64,000 nucleotides of DNA from NCBI GenBank assembly GCA_011033025.1, contig WFMF01000101.1:186001-250000 (forward strand), given 5' to 3'. How positions within the stretch are numbered: the stretch's first letter is position 1; every line of letters starts with the position of its first letter. This DNA comes from Beroe forskalii. Lineage: Eukaryota; Ctenophora; Nuda; Beroida; Beroidae. The position numbers and the translations under genes were made by a program. This document shows positions 34,828 to 46,282 of this stretch, piece after piece. The notes beneath the pieces were generated by a model. It saw only the letters and a program-made list of their open reading frames with translations. It made no database searches and was not told where the DNA came from.

Positions 34828-36092
34828 ACAGCTTAGAGCTACTACGGTAGCAGCGTGTAGTTGTGTATGCACTTCGATGTCCAGAATTTTTGACCATTGG
34901 AAGTTGTTCTCCAGGCAATTCTGGTCAAGAATCACCTAGGTACCACTTTTGTATCGCTAGACACATGCCTGTAGGGCCACGCCCATGCCACGCCCTTAGG
35001 CACGTATGGGTGAAATTCGTATCTTGGTCCAGGAAGGTCGTAGAGACTCCGTTTTGTGCTCAAACGAAGTGCAATGACCATGTTTATATTAGACTTGTTA
35101 ATAAACATATGCCCAAAAATGCTCAGGAAAAAAGTTATGGGAGAAAAACTGATTTTCGAGCCATACGCAGCCATGTATCAGATAATTTTCATATCTCGGT
35201 CGAGGAAGGTCGTATAGACTCCGTTTTGGGCTCAAACGAATCGCAATGGCCATGTTTATTTAATTTGGAATGAAAATTTGCCCTAAAATGCTCAGGAAAA
35301 AAGTTATGGGCGAAAAACTAATTTTCGAGCCATGCGCAAGCCATATATCAGGTACTTTTCATGATATCTTGGTCCAGGAAGGCCGAAAGGGCTTCTTTTA
35401 TGGCTCGAAAAAACCACTTTAGACTTGTTTATATTCGAGTTGTTAATAAACATTTATCCTAAAATGATCAGGAAAAAGTTATGGGCTAAAAACTGTTTAT
35501 TCCATTCATACACAAAGCATTTATTGCATGATCAACTCTAATTCCCAGAGAGGTAGCCGGAGGGTATGCAGACTATTCATTGTATGCCCTGAAAAAGGTC
35601 CCTAGCATAGTTTCAAACTTTGAGAAAACATCTTATCATTATTATAGCTGATTAGGCCAAATTTAACTGTTTACTGTGAAAATCTGCATATTCAGAATAT
35701 CTTAATATTGTAATTCATGACAGAAAGATTGTCGTTACATATAAGTGGAGGATAGATCAGCAGTAAATGGCACAAGACACTAACTGAATATTGATATGTG
35801 ACTCATAGGTCGAAAAGTAGGTCTAAAAGGTAAGTAGGTAAGTCGAAAGAGCTCAATAAAGATCCTTCATGACTTGGCAATTGCATATCATGGTTTCTTT
35901 ATTGAAGAGAGTTGAGGTAAAGGTAGTTTCTGTAGTGAAAACCATCAAAACCGAGGCTTCAAAACATTCTACATGTCCTTTCTACCTACATTTCGACCAG
36001 TTGCTTTTGACCTATAAAAATACATATTTGTAATATAAATATCATCATCAATAAGATCTGAAACTCTTATAATGACATGATGCTATTATTCT

Positions 36093-36627
36093 AGTTATCA
36101 TTGATAAGTTACTTGAAAATGAAGATTTATCTAAATATGTAAATTTGAAATTGCTGACTGCTGAGCCACTCGGTTTCAAAAGCCATTGGGACTGTTTATT
36201 GAAGTACCATTTGGATCGATTGAAACAAGATATAATATTGTGGGATAAAGGGTCACAAGAGTTGTGAATCTTGTCCAATGGATCCATCATGTCCAATCGA
36301 CATGCTTCTCGCATGCTATGGCAATATGCATCTCTGTTTGCTCGCTGTGCTTGCTTGCCCTAACAAGGAGCAAGACCTTGGTTTTCGTGACAGTAGATAC
36401 CTCTGGTGTATCCATTGGACTCATTGAGTCATTGGACATTTCCAATGTCCATTGAACACCAAAAATGGATCCATTGACCCTTTTATCTATGGTTTCAATC
36501 GATCTAAATACTTCAATACACAGCCCAATGGTTTCTGTTATCGCATGATCAGAAGTAGTTAATGTCCATTTCAGATTTAGAACATATTTAGATTCAAGTC
36601 ACTTATTCAAGTAACTTATCAATGATA
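36093..36627. repeat. Inverted repeat with arms of about 155 bp
   Basis: The left arm starts TATCATTGATAAGTTACTTG at about 36093; the right arm ends CAAGTAACTTATCAATGATA at about 36627. Arms match imperfectly inward to about 36253 and 36473 (AAAGGGTCAC and GACCCTTTTATC). The adjacent MITE begins immediately after the right arm. Confidence 0.7.
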
Positions 36628-36628
36628 A

Positions 36629-37052
36629 GGGGCCATCCAGAAATGAGCTCATCACTTGGGTATGTATGTATGTTTTGGAAATGATGAGGTAGTGATGAGG
36701 TAGTATGTAGGTAGTGATGAGCTCATCACTTAGAGGCGAAAATTAAACATCGACCACTCGTTGTAAAATTGGACCATACTGGTACACTGAATCAAGGCTA
36801 CAAGAAGACTCTTCAATTCAAAATTCACATCCATCCAGTAAGATGATTTAACTTAAATTGAAGTATAGTAGTGACATCACTTCAGCCTTTCATGTTGAAT
36901 GAGTTACGTAACATTGTAACATAAATCTTGAAATGATAAGATGAGGTTGGGGTATGTATGTATCTTTCACAAATGATGAGGTAGTGATGAGGTAGTATGT
37001 ATGTATGTTCAAAAAAGGCCGATTTTTGATGAGCTCATTTCTGGATAGCCCC
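36629..37052. mobile_element. Harbinger-like MITE, 424 bp
   Basis: Terminal inverted repeats GGGGCCATCCAGAAATGAGC (left) and the complement of GCTCATTTCTGGATAGCCCC (right) are flanked by TAA on both sides (36626-36628 and 37053-37055). A TWA target duplication and a GGG terminus fit the PIF/Harbinger superfamily. Inside are repeats of GATGAGGTAGT and GTATGTATGT. It has no coding capacity. Confidence 0.75.
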
Positions 37053-37206
37053 TAACTATAAGCATAACAATAGCATCATATAATGATAGTATTCATATCT
37101 TGATAGTATTCAGATCTTGATAGTATTCATATCCTCATATCAAATTATGATTAACTGAAAGTTGGAACTTTGACCCACTAAAGCAGTCATGGCTTGCACC
37201 CCGAAA

Positions 37207-37466
37207 GCAGATCTTGATGCAATATCCTCCCTCTAAACCTGTTTTAGACCATTTACTGCTGAGCTTCGTTAATCCCTCACTTTTAAGTTACGACAATCTT
37301 TCTGTCATGAATCAAAATATTAAAGATATTCTGAATATTCAGAATATCTATAATATTTTGATTCACGACAGAAAGATTGTCTTAACTTCAAAGTGAGGGA
37401 TAAGGGAAGCTCAGCAGTAAATGGTCTAAAACAGGTTTAGAGGGAGGATATTGCATCAAGATCTGC
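37207..37466. repeat. 260-bp palindrome
   Basis: GCAGATCTTGATGCAATATC at the left is matched by GATATTGCATCAAGATCTGC at the right, and pairing continues nearly to the centre (ATTCTGAATATTCAGAAT, about 37329-37346) with a few mismatches. A diverged partial copy of one arm lies at 35690-35770. Confidence 0.8.
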
Positions 37467-38570
37467 ATCAAGATTTAGTGAGTATTTTGGCTAATGCAAG
37501 TACTATAGATAGCCCCTAGCCTTATTTTTCAGGGAATTTGCAGTAACTTAGCAAGGTTTTGAGATCAGGGTATGAAAATATTTCCATGGTATGCAGATTT
37601 TCACAGCAAACAGGTAAATTCAGCCTAATCAGCTATGATAAGATGTTTTCTCAAAGTTTGAAACTATGCTAGGGACTTTTTCAGGGCATACAATGAATAG
37701 TCTGCATACCCTCCGGCTACGTCACTGGGAATTCGAGTTGATCATGCAATTAATGCTTTGTGTATGAATGGAATAAACAGTTTTTAGCCCATTACTTTTT
37801 CCTGAGTACTTTAGGACAAATGTTTATTAACAACACGAATATAAACATGGCTATAGTGTTTTTTCGAGCCATAAACGAAGTACTAGGGCCTTCCTGGACC
37901 AAGATATTATGAAAATTACCTGATATACATGGCTCACGCATTGCTCAAAAATTAGTTTTTTCTCCCACAACTTTTTTCCTGAGCATTTTAGGGCAAATTT
38001 TCATTCCAAATTAAATATAAACATGGCCATTGCGATTCGTTTGAGCCCAAAACGGAGTCTATACGACCTTCCTCGACCGAGATATGAAAATTATCTGATA
38101 CATGGCTCGCGCATGGCTCGAAAATCAGTTTTTTCTCCCATAACTTTTTTCCTGAGCATTTTTGGGCATATGTTTATTAACAAGTCTAATATAAATATGG
38201 TCATTGCGCTTCGTTTGAGCCCAAAACTGAGTCTCTACGACCTTCCTGGACCGATATACGAATTTCACCCATACGCGCCTAGGGGCGTGGCATGGGCGTG
38301 GCCCCACAGGCATGTGTCTAGCGATACAAAAGTGGTACCTAGATGATTCTGGACCAGAATTGCCTGGAGAACAACTTCCAATGGTCAAAAATTCTGGACA
38401 TCGAAGTGCATACACAACTACACGCTGCTACCGTAGTAAGCATCATAATGCAATTGAGATTAACCGGGCATAATGCATATAGTGAATGGACAAAAAAAGT
38501 TAAAACAAGCTAAATATATAGGTCAAAACCAGTCTTTGAGTATAGTATCTATCAAAAGTCTTCACCTCAG

Positions 38571-38666
38571 GGGATGACGGTGTGAGTACTCGAGTAGCAG
38601 CTGACACCATTAACTGTGACGGTTCAAGCATTGATGTGCAGTCTTGCAACCTTCCTCCGTGTGATG
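38571..38666 (+). CDS. Gene 2 exon e: second half of the TSP1 repeat
   Basis: The acceptor is GTCTTCACCTCAG and the donor TGT GAT G/gtcagt. It enters and leaves in phase 1. It reads R-DDGVSTRVAADTINCDGSS then IDVQSCNLPPCD-G, giving the last three cysteines of the TSP1 domain (N-C, Q-S-C and P-P-C). Joined to exon d the domain has six cysteines in about 60 residues, the family norm. Phase 1 at both ends would allow the domain to be shuffled as a unit. Confidence 0.85.
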
Positions 38667-39630
38667 GTCAGTACACAAATCAGTTTAAAGTTGGGATTCA
38701 ACAATCACTTCTTTTGATTTGTATAATCACTTCTTTTGAGTTGTATGATCGTTAGCATGCACTTACCTTAAGTACCATGTGGCATGGTCTATTTTTCTTG
38801 CACGGGTCTTCCACCATCAACATGAAGTTTGATTTGTCGAGCTTTATCAACGTGTTGTTGGTGAACTGATAGTATGCTGCAGCATGTAACCTTAACAAAA
38901 CCTTTCATTGATTGGATTGACAGAAGGGTAACATTATGAAATATTTAGCCGGGGAATGGATCCACGATCGCTAACTCAATATCAAATCATCATTGCATAA
39001 GGCCTACAGCATATGATTAGAATAGAATCTTAGAATGTCTTTCAATCATGAAATCCATAAACTCATAAAAATAGAAACGTAAAGGCACATGCATTTTGTC
39101 TTCGTATCATTGTGTTGAATGCTTGAAGAAACTACTTTAAGTTTTTAAAAGGACCCTTACCGTGGGACTTTTCACCAACATGAATGACTGGTTTAACACC
39201 CGAAGTGTTATTGCACGCCCCTGCAATTGCTAGTTACACTCTCCTTATGCCTGCATTGGAGTAATCTGCATGGGAATGGTGAAATATCAATAACACTTTT
39301 TGCTGGAAATTTCTTGTTTCTTAGGCAAGACTACATTTTGTAATTAACTGAGCTAGATAAAGGTGACTTTAGTAATCCTTAGATTAAAACACCACACAGG
39401 CCGGTGGTGGTTGTGTGGTACCAAGCACCACCATTTGATAACGGAATATTCCACAATAATATGTATATTTGTAGTGCACAGCGTATCTTACCGAAAAATT
39501 TAATTTGAAAGTGTGAAATGTAATTCTATTAAGTAATTCATACTTCTTTGCACCTAGCAGCTGACTTAAAAAAAGGGTCCTGCAAAGATTCTTAGTAGTA
39601 AATGCTAAAATGTTAAAATATTCACTATAG

Positions 39631-39836
39631 ATGACTTATGTCAAATGTCACCTTGTCAGACGATGTCTGACCCGCTGACGCAAGCCGCGCAGCGGCTTGA
39701 GTCAGCTAGACTGAGCAGTGCGCGGCGCGGCGCGTCGCTCGGAAGGGTCTATCAACGATTGACAAATGTCACTTCGTGGAATTTCACAAGATGTAAATCC
39801 CGCACGGTCGATATTTGGTCACGGCTGTGTCCATAA
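39631..39836 (+). CDS. Possible terminal exon of gene 2
   Basis: After ATATTCACTATAG the sequence is open in the frame required by exon e (phase 1): D-DLCQMSPCQTMSDPLT, then an Arg/Ala-rich stretch, ending at TAA 39834-39836. Against it: from about 39654 the sequence matches a repeat at 43093 (TGTC..ACGATGT.TGACCCGCTGA), so much of it may be transposon DNA. If real, it would be a repeat-derived C-terminus. Otherwise gene 2 ends further on. Confidence 0.25.
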
Positions 39837-41422
39837 TTGATATGCTGTTTTGTGTCATTCTCCTTTTACTAGAAAGCCTAAAGAGAAAGGCTAAAAGTTA
39901 AAAAGCTGCTGGTATGAATTAAGTCTTCATAATGAATGTAAAATTTATTATTTCTTTACGGATATAAAATTTTAAACCCTCACAAAAATAACTCTGCAGT
40001 CTACATCGCTGTAAATTCTTAAAGAATAATGTCAGCAAATTAACACTTAATTTGAAACATTTTTGTTTAAATTTTAACGCTTAAATTTCACGTTATCCTA
40101 CACTGTATCAGGACTGCAGAATATAATTTTGGTGCTAATCTGATTATTAAAATATGTGTGGAAGTTAGACAATACTCAAGACATTTTACATGAATTGGAC
40201 TTTCATTTCAGCCGTGATATACGATATTGCAAATTATTTCTCATCTGATTACAGATCAAAATATTTTACTAGTCGTATGGCGAAAAACCGTTAGGAGAAT
40301 TATTCTGTGAAGCTTCCAAAACCAAATATTATCTTTTCAAACTCCAATACTTGATTGAATGGATTCTAGCTATCCTAGAACTTAAAAATCTTGAAAATTT
40401 CCCTTAATACTTATAATTTATAAGCTAATTGCAACTCGAATTTCAAAAAAAATAGGGAACAATAAAAAGGCGATGGTCAATCTTATCGCCCAAGAGATAA
40501 AGCATCATTTGGCATTAGTAATGCTCTAGGAAGATCTGGTCACACACTTGATAATCAAAAGTACGTCGCCGTTGGCAAAAACTTCGTCACTCAATTAAAG
40601 GTCGTGCGTTCAATTAAAAAATAAAATATTCAAATTATCAACACGCCACCGTGTAGAGTTCGCTCAGGTATTGGATGCAGCAAATTATAAAAAAGTGTAC
40701 ATATTCTGTCTAAGCCTTACGTCATGTTACCTCTGTCTGCCTGGTGGTACATCTGCATGTCTGTTTGTATATTTTGCACGTCTGTTTGTATATCTATTAT
40801 CTGCAACTCTGTTTGTATACCTGTACATCATTTTGTACACCAAGACTGTTTGTATATTTGCTAGTATGTTAGTATACCTTCACGACGCACGTCTGTCAGT
40901 ATATATCTTGGTGTAGGCGTTGTTATCTAATCAGTTTATAATGAGTACCCTGTCAGACATTTCCCATTCCATGTATCATGCATATTGCATACATACAGAT
41001 TAGTTATCAAATAATCAAATATATTCCATTATTGTCATCTCTGCAGACGTGATGTGTTGTCTCATATTTCCTTCTTTGCACCTCGGTTCTTTGACAATAA
41101 ATAATATCATCTCGCTGCATGTAGATAAAAGTAGATACGTTCCTATAAGGGATCTTATCAATAATAATATTGATAACAAAGTTTTTTGGTTTGCATGGAT
41201 TTATTGCAGAAAATTCCTTATCAAATGTGCCTTCACTCAATCTAGAAATATAGTTTTGACATTGATGTTTTTCGCTGTTTGTATCCTCAAAAGCCATTGT
41301 TTTATCCGAGATTGACCGGATTCTATGCGCAGAAGGTTTTACTGTTTTACACGCCAACCTTCATACAATTAATTGTGTGCATGTCAAGCACACGCACCAT
41401 ATTACCACGAGGTGGGCACCAG

Positions 41423-41535
41423 TGACGTCATTATCAGGACTCATAGTGGTGTGTTGATGGTAAATCATCAGGGTTTAGATTGGTGAGTTGATGACGTCAT
41501 TGTCAGGGTTCACAGTGGTGTGTTGATGGTGTCAC
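41423..41535 (-). repeat. Two adjacent TGACGTCA-bounded units in reverse orientation
   Basis: TGACGTCA at 41423 and 41492, with TTATCAGGACTCATAGTGGT and TTGTCAGGGTTCACAGTGGT after each and GGTGAGTTGATGACGTCA between them: the complement of the unit found elsewhere, arranged with a period of about 69 bp. Confidence 0.6.
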
Positions 41536-42589
41536 ATCCTTAAAACCTTGGTTCTACGCTAATGCTTGCTTACTATCACCCTTACACCTTATTACGCTGA
41601 TCAAGCCTCCTCATCATTGTTTCTAAGTTGCACGTGACTTAATTGGTCACGTGAAATAGTGATGTCACTAAGCAACCTGGCACTAAAAGGGTCGCATAAG
41701 GATCTATCAATCGTACCCGTCACAATATGTAACACAACTTTCACGCCTGTTAGTAATACTAAAATGTCCGTTTTTGGTGATTATGGCGTTTAAGCTTGTC
41801 CACAGGTTTCTTGTACACTGACCAATCAATGCATATGCTGGCAGTAGAACTTCTCGCTAATTGGTCAATTTCATGACGATTTTGGGATCCTACATCTCCC
41901 TATTTATTCCATATTTTTGCACGACTCCAACAATAGAGTTTAATTTTATAATCATTGATTTCAATTTTTCGCCATGTCAACTTTGTTAATACTTCAGTGA
42001 ATTTTTATGCAGTATCGGAATGTAATATGCCAATATGCATATTTTATTAGCATATCCTTAATCCTAGCGGCTAGAGACTGCTGCAGGAGCTATGAGAAGT
42101 GCTAAATCTTTCATAAGAACTCTGAGCAAAATACACGTACTCTGAAACGCCCGCCATTCCTTATTTATTCGGAACGCTTGCATTTGCAACATGCGTGTAT
42201 TGATTCTAAGTTTTGGTGTAAGATTTAAATTCATTCACCATTCGAAAGGATATCTTTGACATGATGTCTTCCACGATATCTTTTTGACATGATATCCTCC
42301 ATATACGTTGAATTGCTCGGACATGCCGTAGATATGACGTGTTTGACCCGGTGGAACACTCCATTTTGAAGCTTTGCCACCTCTCTTACGTTGTGAAAGG
42401 TGATGGCTTCTGAGTATATCCCAAAAACGACCAAGAAATTCAAGTTTTTCAGACCATTTGTACCTACCTCTTGTACCTCTTGGATCAATGATTTGACAGA
42501 GAATAGAAATTGACATGTCTGCACAACTACAATGAGAATTTTCAATGAATACGCATTTTCTCAAAATCTAGTTTTCCGATCTGTTTTGT

Positions 42590-43190
42590 TAATTTGCGGC
42601 GCGGCGTAACGCCGCGCACGTACTCAAGAAAGCTTGGTCAGAAATAGGGGTGTCGTTTCGCGACGCCCCTGGTTAGGGGAACAGTCAGAAAATTGATAAA
42701 AAGAGATCTTATTTAACATTTGGTTCATGGTTAGAGCAAAGCATATCACAGATGCTCACGTGCACGCGCAGCACGGCATACGGCCACAGTTTGATTCATG
42801 CTAAACACGTATATCCCTGTTTGCGTTAGGCGGCGTGCTTCCCCGTAGCTGTAGGGAAGCGCCGCGCCGCGCGCGCCGCGTACACACAGTACACACCTAT
42901 GCGGGCGTTGGCAACATTTTGAAGAGCGAAAAGACGGTACGTCGGCACAGCGTTGCCATATGTTATATGTCCCAGCTGTTTGTTAGCGCGCGCTGCGGGC
43001 ACCCTTAGCTTCCTAGCTGAAAATGTGCGCTTGCGCGGCGGGCGCGCGCAATAAATAAGTATAGGTCCGATCTTACAACGTAGGACAAGCATTGTCGTAC
43101 GATGTATGACCCGCTGATTTCAACAGCGAATCGCCGAAGCAGCTGGCGTCATGGTCAGCGCGCGCGGTGCTGATTCTCACGGCCGACAAG
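42590..43190. repeat. GC-rich repeat block related to 30.2-31.3 kb
   Basis: AAACACGTATATCCCTGTTTGCGTT, shortened here as ACGTATATCCCTGTTTGCG, is followed by GGGAAGCGCCGCGC and TACACACCTATGCGGG, the same order as at 31145-31225. Its right end carries TGTCGTACGATGTATGACC, shared with 39654. It is probably a second copy of the same transposon family. Confidence 0.6.
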
Positions 43191-43310
43191 TGTTTAGTAT
43201 AGCAACTGGAAACTATCTGACTGGATGGCTATCATCTACATTCCATGTTCCTGGTTCAACGTTCGGTTAGGGTTTGTGAGCAGTGATGGTTGAGTACAAT
43301 AACTCTTGAA

Positions 43311-46277
43311 TGGGGGTGGCAAGTTATGGGAGCCCCTGTATCCGTTTTGGATACACGGACTTCTCCTAAACCTGGTATACATCATAACAGAGTTAACCAT
43401 ACGAGGCTCGCCCTACACTTGGGCTAACCTCTAATCACGGGCTCCCCTATACACCCTCCCCTTAATCTTGGGCTTACCCACTTCCCTTGGTCTCACCCTA
43501 AACAAGGGGATCGCCCATCAGACTCGCGCCCTTATCTGGGCTATACCGCATGGCTCCCCCCTACCTTGGGCTTCTGGAATGCCTTGGGCTAACCCCCCAA
43601 ACACGGGATCAACCATACCAGACCAACCCCGCCCATCCTGGGCTATACCATATGAATCCACCCTACCTTGGGCTCCCCCTCGCTTTAAATATGGGCTCCC
43701 CTCCGTTATATTGGGCCACCCCATTCACTCACCCCATGCCCTCTCCCCCTAGTTTGGGCTCCCCCATGATCAAAACCCGGACTGCCCCCGTATCAAATCG
43801 GGCTCCCTCATGATAACTCGGGCTCCCTCCAGTATTAACTCGGGCTCCCTCCAGTATTAACTCGGGCTCCCCCAATATTAACTTGGGCTCCCCTTGATAA
43901 CTCGGGCTCCCCCAATATAACTCGGCCTCTCCCCATGTTATCTCAGGCTCCCCGTGTGCTTTGGCTCCCCCCACTATTTGGCTCCCCCATACCAACTTTG
44001 GCTCCCCATTACCAACTTGGGCTCCCCATTTAACTTGGGCTCCCCGTACTAACTTGGGCTCCCCATTGCTATCTGGGCTCCCCCCATACTAACTTGGCTC
44101 CGTGCACTATCAGGGCTCCCCGTACTATCTGGGCTCCCCTTGCTAACTTGGGCTCCCCCATACTATCTGGGCTCCCCCGTACTAACTTGGGCTCCCTGCA
44201 CTATCTGGGCTCCCCACTATCTGGGCTCCCACTGCTGGGCTCCCCATAACAACTTGGGCTCCCCCATACTAACTTGGGCCCCACCGTACTATCTGGGCTC
44301 CCCCGTACTAACTTGGGCTCCCCCGCACTATCTGGGCTCCCCCGCACTAACTGGGCTCCCCCATACCAACTTGGGCTCCCCCATACTAACTTGGGCCCCT
44401 CCGTACTATCTGGGCTCCCCCGTACTAACTTGGGCTCCTCCATGCTATCAGGGCTCCCCCGCACTATGTGGGCTCCCCCATACCAACTTGGGCTCCCCCG
44501 TACTAATAGGGAAACGTTCAGAAATAACTGCTGTGAAATTCCAGAAATGATTTTCCAATAATGGCAAATTTAACGAAAATGGCTGCCAATCGTAAAACCT
44601 TCACTGTAGGGATATGAAAATCTGATATATATGGTCAAGGATGATCTATTTATCTCCATCTTAATGTGATAACATGCATTCGACCTATTGTACACAAGTA
44701 CCTAGGTACACAGTACATTATAATATCTCACTTTACATTTTCATTGTCAGGGCGGTAATACGCATTTACGAGTTTGGGGAGGGGCCCAATAATTTGAGGT
44801 CCAGGGGTGAAACCCCTGGCAGGCGTAAGGGAGGCGGAGCCCCTGCAAAATTTTTAGTATGTGTGGGGAGCCCAAGTTGGTATGGGGGAGCCCAAGTTAA
44901 TACGGGGGAGCCCAAGTTGGTATGGGGGAGCCCTGATAGTACGGGGGAGCCCAAGTTGGTATGGGGGAGCTCAGATAGTACGGTGGAGCCCAAGTTAGTA
45001 TGGGGAGCCCAAGTTGGTATGGGGGAGCCCAGTTAGTGCGGGGGAGCCCAGATAGGAGCCCAAGTTATGGGGAGCCCAAGTTATGTAGTGTGCCGGGGGA
45101 GCCAGATACCGGGAGCCCAAGTTGGGGGAGTCCAAGCTAATGCGAGGGCCCAGTTGGTGGGGGCCCAGAGGGAGCCCAGATAATGCTGGAGTCCAAGTTA
45201 GTACGAGGAGCCCAAGTTATACAAATGGGGAGCCCAGATAGAACGAGGAAGCCCAACTTTAGTCTGAGGCCCAAGTTAGTCTGGGGAAGCCCAGAAGTAA
45301 TGGGGGAGCCCAAGTTGGTATGGGGGGCCCTGATAGTATGGGGAGCCTGAGTTGGTTTGGGGCCCCAGATAGTGGGAGACCAAGTTAATATGGAGGGCCC
45401 CATTGTATGGGGAGCCCAAGTTGGTACGGGGGGAGCCCAAGTTGGTATGGGGAGCCAAATAGTGTGGGGGGCCAAAGTGCTCCCGAGGCCCAAGATAACA
45501 TGGGGAGCAGTAATAATGGGGGGCCCGAGTTAGTATATAGGGGTAGCCCGAGTTAGTATTGGGGTAGCCCGAGTTATCATGAGGCCCAAGATGTCACGGG
45601 AGGTAGTCCGGTTTTGATCATGGGGGAGCCCAAACTAGGGGGGAGAGGGCATGGGGTGAGTGAATGGGCTGGCCCAATATAACGGAGGGGAGCCCATATT
45701 TAAAGCGAGGAGGAGCCCAAGGTAGGGTGGAGCCATATGCGGTATAGCCCAGGATAAGAGTTGATCTGGTATGGTGGATCCCGTGTTTGGGGGTTAGCCA
45801 AAGGCATTCCAGAAGCCCAAGGTAGGGTGGAGCCATATGCGGTATAGCCCAGGATAAAGGTTGGTCTGGTATGGTGGATCCCGTGTTTGGGGGTTAGTCC
45901 AAGGCATTCCAGAAGCCCAAGGTAGGGTGGAGCCATATGCGGTATAGCCCAGGATAAGGGTTGGTCTGGTATGGTTGATCCCGTGTTTGGGGGTTAGCCC
46001 AAGGCATTGCAGAAGCCCAAGGTAGGGTGGAGCTATATGCTAGGTATAGCCCAGGATAAGGCGAGTCTGGTATGGGCGATCCCTTGTTTAGGGTGAGACC
46101 AAGGGAAGTGGGTGTTCCAAGATTAAGGGGAGTGGTGTATAGGGGAGCCCGTGTTTAGAGGTTAGCCCAAGTGTAGGGCGAGCCTGGGTATGGTTAACTC
46201 TGTTATGATGTATACCAAGATTAAGGGGAGGCATTTTGGCTCCCCCATTGTCCGGTATACCAAACTTGCCACCCCCA
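43311..46277. mobile_element. Foldback element of about 3 kb with internally repetitive arms
   Basis: The left end TGGGGGTGGCAAGTT and right end AACTTGCCACCCCCA are inverted, flanked by the direct repeat TTGAA (43306-43310 and 46278-46282). The left arm (to about 44515) is made of dozens of diverged units such as TACTAACTTGGGCTCCCCC; the right arm (from about 44860) is the complement, GGGGGAGCCCAAGTTAGTA. Outer parts also match in non-repetitive sequence (GTATACATCATAACAGAGTT near 43374 against the complement near 46205). The spacer of about 340 bp is unique. This is the architecture of Drosophila FB-type elements; no transposase is present. The Pro-rich open frames on both strands are artefacts. 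Confidence 0.8.
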
Positions 46278-46282
46278 TTGAA

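Larger units (their letters stand above)
34841..38437. mobile_element. Large inverted repeat with arms of about 850 bp
   Basis: The left arm (34841 to about 35690, starting ACTACGGTAGCAGCGTGTAG) is the reverse complement of the right arm (about 37590 to 38437, ending CTACACGCTGCTACCGTAGT), with minor differences. Both arms contain internal tandem reiterations (TTTTCCTGAGCATTTTAGGG and CTTCCTGGACCRAGATAT, about three to four times). No clear target duplication is seen at the ends and no transposase inside. It could be a foldback-type transposon or a local inverted duplication. The spacer holds other insertions. Confidence 0.7.
34369..38570. other. 4.2-kb intron inside the TSP1 domain, filled with repeats
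   Basis: This intron splits the TSP1 repeat. It holds two perfect hairpins, a large inverted repeat with arms of about 850 bp, a smaller inverted repeat, a TAA-flanked MITE and a 260-bp palindrome (each entered separately). The open frames in it are within those repeats and mirror each other on opposite strands. Confidence 0.75.
38667..43305. other. Region downstream of TSP1 exons, mostly unassigned
   Basis: Apart from the candidate exon at 39.6 kb, a TGTTTGTATA-rich tract (about 40740-40900), a TGACGTCA unit pair (41423-41535) and a GC-rich repeat at 42.59-43.19 kb, nothing is identified. On the - strand, 42231-42564 is open in two frames and may be a repeat-borne coding remnant, but I recognise no family. 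Confidence 0.45.

Noticed and set aside
34863..38415. Pairs of similar open frames on opposite strands (34863-35273 and 38125-38415)
   Set aside because: They are the two arms of the large inverted repeat, so the similarity is not evidence of a protein.
43468..45936. Several Pro/Gly/Leu-rich open frames on both strands
   Set aside because: They are translations of the GGGCTCCCC repeat in the foldback arms, present in mirrored form on both strands.
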